This document shows positions 1-8,550 of a stretch of DNA of 53,824 nt, piece by piece; within the stretch, counting starts at the first letter, position 1, and every line of letters begins with the position of its first letter. The stretch comes from Alphaproteobacteria bacterium. Its GTDB lineage: Bacteria > Pseudomonadota > Alphaproteobacteria > UBA2966 > CAIVPW01. The translations under genes and the position numbers were made by a program. The stretch is taken from positions 1 through 53,824 of the forward strand of contig CANKGV010000016.1 of NCBI GenBank assembly GCA_947481575.1, written 5' to 3'. The notes beneath the pieces are model-generated. The model was given only the letters and a program-made list of their open reading frames with translations. It ran no database searches and was not told the origin of the DNA.

Positions 1-2
1 CT

Positions 3-42
3 GCCCGCGCCGCAGACCTTCCCGACAGCCCGCCCGAGCAAT
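3..42 (+). CDS. Possible last codons of the IS transposition gene (partial)
   Basis: One open frame runs in from the left edge and ends at the TAA at 40-42, just before a strong hairpin and the IS terminal repeats. In IS21-like elements the helper ATPase gene (istB) ends next to the right terminus, so these 12 codons could be its end. They are too few to recognise, and a chance frame is quite possible. Confidence 0.2.
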
Positions 43-53
43 AAACGGTCACG

Positions 54-83
54 CAGTAAGGCCCCCCTCGGGGGGCCTTACTG
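54..83 (+). terminator. Perfect 14-bp hairpin inside the IS end
   Basis: CAGTAAGGCCCCCC at 54-67 and its exact complement at 70-83 enclose a two-base TC loop, so the folded form is about 13 bp with a four-base loop. No T-run follows on the plus strand. The position just after a candidate stop codon suggests it ends transposase transcription or shields the element from outside transcription. Confidence 0.5.
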
Positions 84-144
84 CCATCAGCAGTGATGCA
101 CTTTTGCTCCGGCCGACTGATGCATTTTTACTCCGGCGTTGACA

Positions 145-541
145 GATCGCGGATCGCATCGGTGACCGGCACCGCCCACGGTGCGAATTTGTCTTCGAGG
201 GAGCCCGGAAAGAACCCTAATGAGCGCCCGACGGGCACGTTGGGGCGGGTGAGGATGATCTTTTCGATTGCGCCGCGGCGGTAGAGATCGGCGGCGTAGG
301 TGGCGGCGACCCAGGTTTTTCCGGTGCCGGCAGGTCCCAACACGATCACCTGCGGGCTGGTGCGAAGGGCTTCGATGTACTCGGCCTGGGCGTCGTTCAG
401 GGCGCGGAGCGGAGGCGGCTCGCGTTGCCGCTCAGGTTCGTGGAGCGGGCTTTGGAAGTCGATGATCTCGGCGGTTCCGAACGAGCGGGCCATGCGGCGG
501 CGTTTGCGGTTGGACTGCTTGGTATTGGCGCGCTTACTCAA
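145..541 (-). pseudogene. phoH-like ATPase gene, 3' end lost to an IS insertion
   Basis: The remaining 132 residues resemble the N-terminal half of short PhoH-family ATPases. Residues 1-48 are basic then proline-rich, the Walker A motif GPAGTGKT is at 69-76, and the family stretch EKIILTRPNVPVGRSLGFF begins near 93. The frame runs into the IS at ...VTDAIRD and stops 18 bases inside it. In the family VTDAIRD is normally followed by more residues carrying Walker B and the sensor region, which are missing here. The start is taken as TTG at 541-539 because AAGGAGA lies about 7 bases upstream. An in-frame ATG further upstream (625) has no such site. The loss of Walker B implies a non-functional ATPase. 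PhoH-like proteins are linked to RNA metabolism and stress, but no partner is seen here. Confidence 0.75.
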
Positions 542-775
542 TTGCAGTTCTCCTTCGGCTACGACCACGCGAATAGGGGCGTCCGGGGCGGCAGAGGCGC
601 CGCACCGGCACGAAGAAACCAACAATGGGGAAAGGCGATCGACGAGAGCCGAGCGGACTGGGCGTATGCAACTCGACGCAATGCCACCGAAACCCTACCG
701 GTTGCCATCGATCCCCAACAGAATACTACGGATAGTGGGTTTTGGTGACGGTTTCGTGTAGGCGCGGAATCCTGC

Positions 776-816
776 GGAATCCTTGGATTCCCCGGTGGAA
801 CGTGAAGTACGTCACG
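776..816. promoter_or_regulatory. Two short inverted repeats between phoH-like and the next gene
   Basis: GGAATCC (776-782) and GGATTCC (785-791) form a perfect 7-bp inverted repeat. CGTGA (801-805) and TCACG (812-816) form a second one with a 6-base centre. A direct repeat of GCGGAATCC also starts near 764. The pair sits in the 300-base space between divergent genes, where an operator would be expected. There is no recognised regulator match. The rest of 542-843 shows nothing else. Confidence 0.25.
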
Positions 817-843
817 GTTCCGCAACCCTGAACCGGCAAAGTT

Positions 844-1221
844 ATGCCCATGAGAAACCGAGAGCCCCCGGCCCCGCAGCGGCACACTGCCGTTGTAGTG
901 ATACCCACGAGTAGCTTCCCACGCTTGGCACCCCCGGCGCGGCCGCAACGCCCATTTGCGGCGCCGGTGCAGCATCAACCATCAGCGGCGGAATCCGCGC
1001 GGCTCACTGCGCTCGAGTGGGATCTGGAAGTGATGATCGAGGGAGCGCGGTTAGTGGTGGACCGGTACGACGTGCCGTACCACGACGCCCGTGACATCTA
1101 TCGCGCCCAAGGCAACGAGATCGCGGCGGAACGCATGCGGGCATTGATGAGGCAGATCGTTCTGATCCGCTCCGGTGTATCGGAGGCGGACGCAGCCGAG
1201 CCCTGGTTCGCCACGATGTAG
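844..1221 (+). CDS. Hypothetical protein, 125 aa
   Basis: Family not recognised. The first 50 residues are proline- and arginine-rich and probably disordered. Residues 50-125 look like a small helical domain with a good mix of charged and hydrophobic residues (ALEWDLEVMIEGARLVVD, then a second helix ending AERMRALMRQIVLI). A second in-frame ATG at 850 is an equally good start, since no clear ribosome binding site separates them. Codon use is GC-rich like the neighbours. No other frame of this stretch gives a better protein. A hairpin at 1231-1250 follows the stop. It could be a local gene of unknown role or a chance frame. Confidence 0.4.
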   Translation: MPMRNREPPAPQRHTAVVVIPTSSFPRLAPPARPQRPFAAPVQHQPSAAESARLTALEWDLEVMIEGARLVVDRYDVPYHDARDIYRAQGNEIAAERMRALMRQIVLIRSGVSEADAAEPWFATM

Positions 1222-1230
1222 GGTGTGTCG

Positions 1231-1250
1231 CGGGTCCCGGATTGGACCCG
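1231..1250 (+). terminator. Hairpin between two unknown genes
   Basis: CGGGTCC (1231-1237) and GGACCCG (1244-1250) form a 7-bp stem with a 6-base loop, 10 bases after the stop of the preceding gene. There is no T-run, so it may be an RNA-stabilising hairpin and not a terminator. Confidence 0.3.
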
Positions 1251-1279
1251 ACCCGGCTGGGGCGATAGAACTGCGTTCC

Positions 1280-2245
1280 ATGAAAACACCATGGACGTTC
1301 TGGCGCCGCGCCGCGCGCGTGGTTGCGGCCCTGATTGGGGCGACGCTGCTGGGGTTGGGCCCGGCACCCAAGGCGCAGGTGGTACCGCCGCCGATCGACG
1401 ACCAGCGGCTGGAGCAGTACTGCGCGCCCCACATGGGCGCCGAGCCCACTACCAGCAACGGCAGCATCCGGCGCTTCGGCGATTACGAAGTTTTTCTGTG
1501 CCCGCAAGGGTTCACCCAACTCTACCTAATCGCGGTGCACGGCGTGGTGCTGGAGATCAACGACCAGCAAGAGGTGAAGGTCGACTACTTCGGCGACGAC
1601 GCCACCGGCACCGGCATGCCGGTGCTGATCCTGACCGTGCGCACCGGCGCGGCGTGCTGCAGCGTGGCGCTGGTGTATGAGATTTCGCCGCGCCGGTTCC
1701 GGCCCCTAGGCACCATCGACGGCGGCTTCGGCGCAATCCGCTGGGACCACGTGCCGGGCAGGCCGAGTGTGGTGGCGACGGTGGGCGATTCGACCTTCGC
1801 ATATTGGCGCACCGATGCGGCCGACATCGCGATTCCGCAGGTGCGGCTGGAGTATCATCCGTTCGCCGACGAGTTCCGCTTGTCCCCGGCGCTGATGACC
1901 ATGGGGCGGCCGAGCGACGCCGAGTTGCAGGCGGAAGCGGCGCTGCTGAAACCGAAGATCGACATCACTGCCCACAGCGGCCAGCGCAGCGTGTCCTACG
2001 ACGTGCCGCCCGCCCTGTGGGACCGCATGCTGCGCCTGATCTATGCCGGGCAGGGCAACCTCGCGAAGCAGTTCCTCGAATGGGCGTGGCCCGACGACGC
2101 CGCCAGCCGGACGATCTTTTGGCACGAACTGGCCGAGTGCAACCTGGCCCACAGCCCGTACTTCGAGGACGTGTACTACCTGAACCACTGGCCGGTTTCG
2201 CGCACCCCGCCAGCCGGCTGCCAGAACTGGAGCGACCTGTTCTAG
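1280..2245 (+). CDS. Secreted protein of unknown function, 321 aa
   Basis: The start at 1280 (MKTPWTFWRR) gives a basic n-region followed by a hydrophobic stretch (VVAALIGATLLGLG) and a likely cleavage site near residue 32, so export to the periplasm is likely. The longer upstream frame lacks this signal. The middle part alternates beta-like segments. It contains GTGMPVLILTVRTGAACC near residues 110-127 and DSTFAYW near 170, similar in style to secreted VCBS or FG-GAP-like proteins that carry a GAHCC motif. The C-terminal 90 residues are helical and end with CQNWSDLF. No enzyme motif is visible. It stands alone, followed by a strong hairpin shared with the convergent dienelactone hydrolase gene. 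The repeat-fold link is only a resemblance. Confidence 0.7.
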   Translation: MKTPWTFWRRAARVVAALIGATLLGLGPAPKAQVVPPPIDDQRLEQYCAPHMGAEPTTSNGSIRRFGDYEVFLCPQGFTQLYLIAVHGVVLEINDQQEVKVDYFGDDATGTGMPVLILTVRTGAACCSVALVYEISPRRFRPLGTIDGGFGAIRWDHVPGRPSVVATVGDSTFAYWRTDAADIAIPQVRLEYHPFADEFRLSPALMTMGRPSDAELQAEAALLKPKIDITAHSGQRSVSYDVPPALWDRMLRLIYAGQGNLAKQFLEWAWPDDAASRTIFWHELAECNLAHSPYFEDVYYLNHWPVSRTPPAGCQNWSDLF

Positions 2246-2262
2246 CGGCGCCACAAACAAAA

Positions 2263-2285
2263 GGGGCGGTGCATAGCACCGCCCC
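2263..2285. terminator. Bidirectional terminator between convergent genes
   Basis: GGGGCGGTGC (2263-2272) and GCACCGCCCC (2276-2285) form a perfect 10-bp stem with an ATA loop. On the minus strand the stem is followed by a T-rich run (TTTTGTTTG), so it best serves the hydrolase gene ending at 2313. It also lies 18 bases past the stop of the plus-strand gene. Confidence 0.8.
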
Positions 2286-2312
2286 AAGTTTGCGTACGAC
2301 GGATGCGAAGGG

Positions 2313-3203
2313 CTAGGCCTTCAGCGTCTCCTTGAAGAAGTTGACCGTGCGGGTCCACGATTCCTTGGCCGCCGCTTCGTTGAAGCGCGCAGCGTTGGTG
2401 TCGTTGTTGAACGCGTGGTTGGCGCCTTCGTACATGAAGTTTTGGACCTTTACGCCGGCCGCCTTGAGGGCATCGATGTAGGCCGGGTAGGGCGCGTTGG
2501 TGTTGGTATCCAGCCCGCCGTTGTGGAGCATGATGGCCGCCTTGACGTTGCCGGCGTTGGCCGGCTGGCCCGCCGGGGCGCCGTAGTAGGACACCGCCGC
2601 GGTGATGAGGGTGCCGGTCTTGGCGTCCGTGACGAGGGCGTTGGTGGTGCCGCCGCCCCAGCAGAAGCCGACCACGCCGAGCTTGCCGTTGGAATCGGCG
2701 CGGGCGGCGATCAGCTTGCCGATGTCCTGCAACTCGGCGACGGCCTTCGGCACTTGCACTTCGCGGAATTTGGCGCCGGCTTCTTCGTCGGTGGCGGGGG
2801 TGCCGCCGATCATGCTCATCAGATCGACGGTGACGACGAGGAAGCCTTCCAAGGCCATGCGCCGGCCGATGTCCTTGATGTGCGGGTTGAGGCCGCGGTT
2901 CTCGTGGATGACGATGACGGTCGGCAGCTTGCCAGTGGCATTGGCCGCCTTCACGACATAGGCCTTTACGCCCACGCCATCGGTGGCGGGGAAGGTCTCG
3001 TCGGTGGCCTTGATGCGCGGGTCGTTGGCCGGAATGGTCTCGGCGTTGGCGTAGTTGTTTTCCAGCAGTGGCAACAGCGCGTAGGCGGCCGCCGAACTGC
3101 CCGCCAATACGGTCAGCCGCTCCAGGAATACGCGGCGCGGCATGCGCGGCGACATCGAGTGGGTGTACTCCTCGAACAACTCAATGAATTTCTGTTCAAC
3201 CAT
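2313..3203 (-). CDS. Dienelactone hydrolase family protein (Tat-type export signal)
   Basis: This is an alpha/beta hydrolase of the carboxymethylenebutenolidase (dienelactone hydrolase) family, 296 aa. The Cys-Asp-His catalytic set is visible: Cys181 in GFCWGGG, Asp232 in GGLDTN and His263 in GANHAF, with the supporting Glu101 in VIHENRG. The N-terminus is unusual for cytosolic members: about 20 residues precede RRVFLERLTVLAGSSAAA, a twin-arginine-like motif and hydrophobic stretch, as in YghX-type homologues, so periplasmic action is likely. The start at 3203 is chosen because GGGAG lies about 8 bases upstream. The gene stands alone between two terminators. The natural substrate cannot be read from the sequence; family members hydrolyse lactones and related esters. 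Confidence 0.85.
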   Translation of the reverse strand: MVEQKFIELFEEYTHSMSPRMPRRVFLERLTVLAGSSAAAYALLPLLENNYANAETIPANDPRIKATDETFPATDGVGVKAYVVKAANATGKLPTVIVIHENRGLNPHIKDIGRRMALEGFLVVTVDLMSMIGGTPATDEEAGAKFREVQVPKAVAELQDIGKLIAARADSNGKLGVVGFCWGGGTTNALVTDAKTGTLITAAVSYYGAPAGQPANAGNVKAAIMLHNGGLDTNTNAPYPAYIDALKAAGVKVQNFMYEGANHAFNNDTNAARFNEAAAKESWTRTVNFFKETLKA

Positions 3204-3302
3204 GGCAAATCTCCCAATCAAACCGGTTGTGGTGGCGCGAAAGGCTAGCAATTGAGCGGGTGCGCCGCCCAATCACGAACACAGGAGCGATGGGTGCCTG
3301 GG

Positions 3303-3355
3303 AAAAAAAGGCGCGCCGGGCCCTGTTGGGCAGAGGCGCGGCGCGCCAGTTTTTC
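3303..3355 (-). terminator. Rho-independent terminator of the nrdJ transcript
   Basis: GGCGCGCCG (3310-3318) pairs with CGGCGCGCC (3339-3347), with an inner GCCC/GGGC hairpin. On the minus strand the stem is followed by seven T residues (A7 at 3303-3309), which suits the genes ending at 3484 and 3743. The plus strand also has a five-T run. The remaining intergenic bases 3204-3302 and 3356-3483 show nothing further. Confidence 0.8.
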
Positions 3356-3483
3356 AGGGAGGGAACTAAGCAACTACGCGTCGCCGGAGCGGGCGGGCTC
3401 CCCCTGCGTGGACTGGGGATCCGGCATCCGTCCCTTCCCCGCACGGCCCAATAGCCGCACGGAGCCTGAAGCACCCAAGCGGC

Positions 3484-3720
3484 TTACGCCGCTCGGGCGG
3501 TAACCAGGCCGCGGCACAACTGGGCGCGGCGCTCGTCCAACTGGGCAATGCGTTCCCGCACCGTCGGTGCACTGATCAAGTCGGATGGCGTCAGGGCGCC
3601 GTTGGTGAGCGGCCCTATGGCCTGATGGTCTTCGGCACTCAGCCGTGCGATCTCGGCGCCCAGTTCCACGACCTCGGCAAAGAAGGCCCGCAATTCCGCG
3701 ACCAATGGCTCCTGGTCCAT
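3484..3720 (-). CDS. Small protein downstream of nrdJ, 78 aa
   Basis: This is a short acidic helical protein (MDQEPLVAELRAFFAEVV...) with heptad-like spacing of leucines, so a small coiled coil or helical hairpin is likely. The start is 22 bases after the nrdJ stop on the same strand, and the shared terminator lies just beyond, so the two are probably co-transcribed. The ribosome binding site is weak. The family is not recognised, and a function in nucleotide reduction is suggested only by position. No signal peptide or cysteine pair is present. Confidence 0.55.
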   Translation of the reverse strand: MDQEPLVAELRAFFAEVVELGAEIARLSAEDHQAIGPLTNGALTPSDLISAPTVRERIAQLDERRAQLCRGLVTARAA

Positions 3721-3742
3721 CGCTACGATCTCGGCGTGGATC

Positions 3743-6700
3743 TCACGAGCACCCGCTGGTGCCGCCGCACGTCATGCACTTCATGCAGGTGCCGTTGCGG
3801 ACCAGGGTAAAGTTGCCGCATTCGCCGCACGCATCGCCCTCGTAGCCCTTTACGCGGGCTTCGCGGACACGGCGCACGGTCACGTCGACTTCTTCCATCT
3901 CCATCACGGTGACGCCGCCGCCACCGGCCACGGCAGCGGTGCGGACTTCGGCCGAGCGGGCTTCCGCCTTGGGGCGGTGCCGTTCGGCGCCGCCGGCGAC
4001 GACATGGAGCTTGCCGCGCACGAAGCCCGACGAAGCCGCGACGACTTCCGGCATTGCGGCGCGGGCGCCGGCGACGGCGACTTCACGCTCCGGCTGGCCG
4101 TCGCCCATGGAATCGGGGCGCAGGTCGTCGAGTTGCACGTGGGCTAGGTCGGTGCGGTCGAGGTAGGACACCGCCAGTTCACGGAACACGTAGTCGATGA
4201 TGGACGTGGCCATTTTGATGGCGTCGTTGCCTTCGACCATGCCGTTCGGTTCGAATCGGGTGAACGTGAACGCTTCGACGAACTCGTCGAGCGGCACGCC
4301 GTACTGCAGGCCGATCGAGATCGCGATCGCGAAGTTGTTCATCAGGCTGCGGAAGGCGGCGCCTTCCTTGTGCATGTCGATGAACACCTCCCCCAAGGTG
4401 CCGTCGTCGTACTCGCCAGTGCGCAGGTACACCTTGTGGCCGCCGACGGTGGCCTTTTGCGTGTAGCCCTTGCGGCGGGCCGGCAGGCGGCGGCGCGAGG
4501 CTATGAACTTCGCCAGCTTCTCGGCGACTTCGGCGGCGCGCGCAGCCGGGGTGGCCATGGTCATGGCCAGCGGCGCGGCGTTTTCCTCGTCGTCATCGGC
4601 AATGTCGGCTTCCGCTACCGTGGACGCCAACGGCTGCGACAGCTTGGAGCCGTCGCGGTACAGCGCGTTGGCCTTCAATGCCAACCGCCACGAGAGGAGG
4701 TATGCCTCGCGGCAATCGGCGACGGACGCCGAATTCGGCATATTGATGGTCTTGGAGATCGCGCCGGAGACGAACGGCTGGGCCGCCGCCATGGTGTGGA
4801 TGTGGCTGGCCCACGACAGCGAACGCACGCCGGTGGCGCCGCACGGGCTGGCGCAATCGAACACCGCCAAGTGCTCGGGCTTCAGGCCCGGGGCGCCTTC
4901 GACGGTCATGGTGCCGCACACGTACAGGTTGGCGGCGGCGATGTCTTTCGCCGTGTAGCCGAGGGCGGTCAGCATGTCGAACGCGGGATCGCTGAGCTGC
5001 GCGGCCGTGAAGCCGAGAGTCTTGGTGCAGAACTCTTCGCCCAGGGTGAACCGGTTGAACGCGAAGCGGATGTCGAACGCGTTGGCCAACGCGCCTTCCA
5101 GCACGGCGAGCTTGTCCGGCGTGAAGCCCTTGGCGCCGAGCGTCTCGAAGTTGATCCCGGGGGCGCCGGCCAACGTGCCGTGGCCCGCCGCATAGGCGAC
5201 GATCGAGGCAACCAGCTCGGGCGCGTACCCCAGGGTTTCCAGCGCCATCGGCACGCAGCCGTTGATGATGCGGAAGTAGCCGCCGCCGGCGAGCTTCTTG
5301 AACTTCACCAGGGCGAAGTCGGGCTCGATGCCGGTGGTGTCGCAATCCATGATCAGGCCGATCGTGCCGGTCGGCGCGATGCAGGTCGCCTGGGCGTTGC
5401 GGAAGCCGTGCTTGCCGCCCAAGTGGATGACGTTCTTCCATGCGCCGCGGGCGGCATCGACCAGTTCCGGGTCGGTGCAGTGTTCGGCGTCCATGGGGAC
5501 CGGGTCGACGTGCAGGCCTTCGTAGGCGCCGCCAAGCGCGCCGGCGGCCCGTGCGTGGTTGCGCATGACGCGCAGCATCGACGCACGGTTTTCCTCGTAG
5601 CCGGCGAACGGGCCGATCTCGGACGCCATTTCGGCGGACGTGGAGTAGGACACGCCGGTCATCAGCGCGGTGATCGCGCCGCACAGGGCGCGGCCCTCGG
5701 CGCTGTCATAGGGGACGGCCGACGCCATCAGGTAACCGCCGAAGTTGGCGTAGCCCAGGCCCAGGGTGCGGTAGCGGTACGACAGCTCGGCAACTTTGCG
5801 CGACGGGAACTGCGCCATCATCACGGAGATTTCCAAGACGATGGTCCACAGGCGCGTCGCGTGTTCGAACGAGATCACGTCGACCGTGCCGTCCTGCTTC
5901 CGGAACGCCATCAGGTTGAGCGAGGCGAGATTGCACGCCGTGTCGTCGAGGAACATGTATTCCGAGCACGGGTTGCTCGCGCGGATTTCTCCGCCTTCGG
6001 GGCAGGTGTGCCAGTCGTTGATGGTGGTGTGGAACTGCAGTCCCGGATCGGCAGAGCCCCAGGCGGCTTCCGCCACTTGGTCCCACAGCGCGCGGGCGGG
6101 CAGGGTCTTGTGGACCTTGCCGTCGCCGCGGCGGGTGAGGTGCCAATCGGCGCCGGATTCCACCGCGTGGATGAAGTCGTCAGTCACGCGCACGGTGTTG
6201 TTGGCGTTCTGGCCGGAGACGGTGAAGTACGCCTCGCCGTCCCAGTCGGTGTCGAACACCGGGAACTCGATGGTCTTGTAGCCCTGTTTGGCGAAGTCGA
6301 CGGTGCGCTGGACGTAGTTTTCCGGCACTGAGGCCTTACGCGCGGCGCGAATCGCCTTTTTCAGCTCGGGGTTGTCGGAGGGCGTGAACCGGCCGTCGCC
6401 CTGGCCGGCGTGGCACGCCTTGAGGATCGCGTTGAGGTGTTTGTTGTTGATGCGCGAACCGGTGACGAGGCTCGCGACCTTTTGCTCTTCCCGGACCTTC
6501 CAGCCGATGAAGTTCTCGACATCGGGGTGATCGATGTCGACCACCACCATCTTGGCGGCGCGGCGCGTGGTGCCGCCGGATTTGATGGCGCCCGCCGCGC
6601 GGTCGCCGATCTTCAGGAAGCTCATCAGGCCGCTTGAGCGGCCACCGCCGGAGAGCTTTTCGCCTTCGCCGCGCAGGCGGGAGAAGTTGCTGCCAGTGCC

Positions 6701-7387
6701 GGAGCCGTACTTGAACAGGCGGGCTTCGCGCAGCCACAAGTCCATGATGCCGCCGTCTTCGACCAGATTATCTTCGATGCCCTGGATGAAGCATGCGTGG
6801 GGCTGCGGGTGTTCGTAGGCGTTCTCCGACTTGCGCAACTCACCGCTGCGGAAATCGACGTAGTAGTGCCCCTGGGCCGGGCCTTCGATGCCATAGGCCC
6901 AGTGGATGCCGGTGTTAAACCATTGCGGTGAATTGGGCGCGCCCATTTGCGCGGCGAGCATGTAGCGGCACTCGTCGAAGAACGCTTGGGCGTCTTCTTC
7001 CGACTCGAAATAGCTGCCCTTCCAGCCCCAATAGGTCCATGCGCCGGCAAGACGGTCGAACACCTGGCGGGCGTCGTTCTCGCCGTGGCTGCGCTCACCT
7101 TCCGGCAAGGACTCGATCGCCGCCTTGTCGGCGGTCGAACGCCACAGCCAGGAGGGGACTTCCTCTTCCTCGACGCGCCTAAGCTCCGAGGGGACGCCGG
7201 CGCGGCGGAAGTACTTTTGCGCGAGGATGTCGCACGCTACCTGGGACCACGCTTCCGGCGCCTGGAACGCCGCGTTGCGAAACACCACCGATCCATCCGG
7301 ATTGCGGATTTCGCTGGAGGCGGTTCGGAACGGGACGCGGGCATACGGAGACTTGCCGGCTTCCGTGTAGAGACGCTGAATACGCAT
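3743..7387 (-). CDS. nrdJ: Vitamin B12-dependent (class II) ribonucleotide reductase
   Basis: It reduces ribonucleotides to deoxyribonucleotides using adenosylcobalamin as radical source, with no oxygen requirement and no separate radical subunit. At 1214 aa it matches the long alphaproteobacterial NrdJ type. [19 protein letters not shown] near residue 470 is the conserved active-site region, and [20 protein letters not shown] follows later. A TSCPD-type domain lies near 940-1050 ([20 protein letters not shown]). The C-terminus is a cysteine-rich tail (CGECGNF, then CMKCMTCGG), which in this family carries reducing equivalents to the active site. A promoter is visible upstream and a strong terminator ends the unit. 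The cobalamin riboswitch and TonB receptor at 16.4 kb fit a need for B12. No other ribonucleotide reductase is in the window. Confidence 0.95.
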   Translation of the reverse strand: MRIQRLYTEAGKSPYARVPFRTASSEIRNPDGSVVFRNAAFQAPEAWSQVACDILAQKYFRRAGVPSELRRVEEEEVPSWLWRSTADKAAIESLPEGERSHGENDARQVFDRLAGAWTYWGWKGSYFESEEDAQAFFDECRYMLAAQMGAPNSPQWFNTGIHWAYGIEGPAQGHYYVDFRSGELRKSENAYEHPQPHACFIQGIEDNLVEDGGIMDLWLREARLFKYGSGTGSNFSRLRGEGEKLSGGGRSSGLMSFLKIGDRAAGAIKSGGTTRRAAKMVVVDIDHPDVENFIGWKVREEQKVASLVTGSRINNKHLNAILKACHAGQGDGRFTPSDNPELKKAIRAARKASVPENYVQRTVDFAKQGYKTIEFPVFDTDWDGEAYFTVSGQNANNTVRVTDDFIHAVESGADWHLTRRGDGKVHKTLPARALWDQVAEAAWGSADPGLQFHTTINDWHTCPEGGEIRASNPCSEYMFLDDTACNLASLNLMAFRKQDGTVDVISFEHATRLWTIVLEISVMMAQFPSRKVAELSYRYRTLGLGYANFGGYLMASAVPYDSAEGRALCGAITALMTGVSYSTSAEMASEIGPFAGYEENRASMLRVMRNHARAAGALGGAYEGLHVDPVPMDAEHCTDPELVDAARGAWKNVIHLGGKHGFRNAQATCIAPTGTIGLIMDCDTTGIEPDFALVKFKKLAGGGYFRIINGCVPMALETLGYAPELVASIVAYAAGHGTLAGAPGINFETLGAKGFTPDKLAVLEGALANAFDIRFAFNRFTLGEEFCTKTLGFTAAQLSDPAFDMLTALGYTAKDIAAANLYVCGTMTVEGAPGLKPEHLAVFDCASPCGATGVRSLSWASHIHTMAAAQPFVSGAISKTINMPNSASVADCREAYLLSWRLALKANALYRDGSKLSQPLASTVAEADIADDDEENAAPLAMTMATPAARAAEVAEKLAKFIASRRRLPARRKGYTQKATVGGHKVYLRTGEYDDGTLGEVFIDMHKEGAAFRSLMNNFAIAISIGLQYGVPLDEFVEAFTFTRFEPNGMVEGNDAIKMATSIIDYVFRELAVSYLDRTDLAHVQLDDLRPDSMGDGQPEREVAVAGARAAMPEVVAASSGFVRGKLHVVAGGAERHRPKAEARSAEVRTAAVAGGGGVTVMEMEEVDVTVRRVREARVKGYEGDACGECGNFTLVRNGTCMKCMTCGGTSGCS

Positions 7388-7475
7388 GACTTCCCCCTAA
7401 CCGGTACAGACGCGCCTTCTGATGGGCGCTCGGACGACCACTACATGTGGGACTAATGACTACGCGAAGACGCAA

Positions 7476-7505
7476 AATCTAGACCTCGCGTTTCGATAGG
7501 GTCAA
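7476..7505 (-). promoter_or_regulatory. Sigma-70-like promoter for nrdJ
   Basis: On the minus strand TTGACC (7505-7500) and TAGATT (7481-7476) are separated by 18 bases, and the -10 lies about 90 bases upstream of the nrdJ ATG. A near-palindrome CCAC-TACAT-GTGG lies between promoter and gene (7438-7450), and ACACAATAT lies upstream at 7537-7545. Both slightly resemble NrdR-type boxes but do not fit the 16-base consensus. No cobalamin riboswitch is present in 7388-7647. Confidence 0.5.
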
Positions 7506-7647
7506 TCCACATTTTGCGATCGTCGGTGTTAGGGACACACAATATGGTGGACACAGAAACGCCGCGTGTGTGCTAGACGCTGGTCGCCAGACGGTGCGAT
7601 AGTCCGTTGCGTTAACCGGTTGGGTAACCAGAAAGAGTCACAGCGGC

Positions 7648-8055
7648 ATGGGCTTTGGTGCGCGTTTGTTCACGTGGTGGAAGAACGAGCCGTTTGGCAC
7701 GACTTTGTTCACGCGCTGGCGCGGCGAATCGGTCGGCAGCGACGCGCAGGGCAACCGCTATTTTCGTGAGCGCGTGACCCCGGCGGGGGAACCGCAGCGC
7801 CGCTGGGTGCTCTATTCCGGGGATGTCGAGGCCTCGAAAGTGCCCGCCGAGTGGCACGCGTGGCTGCACCACACCACAGATTCCCTGCCGGACCCCGGCC
7901 GCAAGCGCCACGCTTGGGAACAGCCGCACCTGGCGAACCGTACGGGCACGGCTGACGCCTGGCGGCCCCAGGGCGCGATCTCGATGGGCGGCAAGCGCCC
8001 CCGCGGGACCGGCGACTATGATGCATGGCAGCCGCCCGCCGGGCCCGCTGCTTAA
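7648..8055 (+). CDS. NADH dehydrogenase accessory subunit, NDUFA12 family
   Basis: This 135-aa protein matches the 17.2-kDa complex I subunit family (NDUFA12/B17.2). Visible family features are the N-terminal WWKNEPFGTTLFTRWRGE stretch, GNRYFRE, RRWVLYSG, and PAEWHAWLHHTTD near residues 67-79. The bacterial form is typical of alphaproteobacteria and binds the peripheral arm of respiratory complex I on the cytoplasmic side. No signal or membrane segment is present. It leads a set with mlaD and a DUF2155 gene, an order that recurs in alphaproteobacteria. The rest of complex I is not in the window. Confidence 0.9.
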   Translation: MGFGARLFTWWKNEPFGTTLFTRWRGESVGSDAQGNRYFRERVTPAGEPQRRWVLYSGDVEASKVPAEWHAWLHHTTDSLPDPGRKRHAWEQPHLANRTGTADAWRPQGAISMGGKRPRGTGDYDAWQPPAGPAA

Positions 8056-8086
8056 TCGAATTACTAGCTTTAGGAAGGCGGCCTAA

Positions 8087-8542
8087 GTGCCTGGAACTGC
8101 TCTAGATACACTGCTCGGCGCTGTCGTCGTAGTGATCGCTGCGGCGTTCCTTACGTTCGCCTTTGCCCAGTCTGACCTGGGCGCAGTCAAGGGCTACGAA
8201 CTGGTCGCCAAGTTCGAGCGCGCCGACGGAATTTCGGTCGGCACCGACGTCCGGATCGGCGGCATCAAGGTCGGCACGGTCACCAAGCAAGACCTGGACC
8301 CGGTCAGCTACCTCGCCGTCTTGCACCTGTCGATCGCGAGTTCGGTCAAGCTGCCGACCGATTCGCTGACGCAGGTCTCCACCGAAGGGCTGCTGGGCGG
8401 CAAGTACTTGGCGATCGTTCCTGGGGTGGAGGAGAAGATGCTCCGGCCCGGCGAGGAGATCCGCTACACGCAGTCGGCGGTCAGCCTGGAAGAATTGCTC
8501 GGCAAGTTCGCGCTGGGCGGCGCCGGCGGCGCGACGAAGTAA
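8087..8542 (+). CDS. mlaD: MlaD-like MCE protein of the lipid-asymmetry ABC system
   Basis: This 151-aa protein has one N-terminal membrane anchor (about residues 8-28) followed by a single MCE domain (about 38-115), with VGTDVRIGGIKVGTV and TEGLLGGKYLAI as typical strands. MlaD forms a ring on the periplasmic side of the inner membrane and passes phospholipids between the MlaFE transporter and the soluble carrier MlaC. The start is GTG at 8087, 31 bases after the NDUFA12 stop. The other mla genes are not nearby, so the permease and ATPase must be encoded elsewhere. Length agrees with the short alphaproteobacterial form. Confidence 0.9.
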   Translation: MPGTALDTLLGAVVVVIAAAFLTFAFAQSDLGAVKGYELVAKFERADGISVGTDVRIGGIKVGTVTKQDLDPVSYLAVLHLSIASSVKLPTDSLTQVSTEGLLGGKYLAIVPGVEEKMLRPGEEIRYTQSAVSLEELLGKFALGGAGGATK

Positions 8543-8550
8543 GGCCTGCG

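Larger units (their letters stand above)
1..144. mobile_element. End of an IS21-like insertion sequence (rest lies left of the window)
   Basis: The end reads inward on the minus strand as TGTCAACGCCGGAG from base 144. Two 21-bp copies of one motif lie 24 bp apart at 94-114 and 118-138, containing TTTTGCTCCGGC and TTTTACTCCGGC. A 5'-TG...CA-3' terminus with two or more short repeats inside the end is the layout known for IS21-family elements. The junction falls inside a phoH-like reading frame, which supports base 144 as the tip. No transposase is visible, so the family assignment is an inference from the ends. The second copy of the target duplication would lie outside the window. Confidence 0.6.

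Noticed and set aside
54-83. Relation of the left-edge hairpin to the DUF559 repeat
   Set aside because: Both contain CCCCCCTCGGGGG, but that core is only a simple G/C hairpin and the flanks differ.
4370-6331. 653-codon open frame on the plus strand opposite nrdJ
   Set aside because: It is the antisense shadow of a well-matched nrdJ gene in GC-rich DNA, with no family resemblance or ribosome binding site.
7438-7550. NrdR-box-like sequences upstream of nrdJ
   Set aside because: The half-sites do not fit the 16-base consensus or the usual paired spacing.
7388-7647. Possible cobalamin riboswitch before nrdJ
   Set aside because: No B12 box or CCGCAACTG-like core is present on the minus strand.
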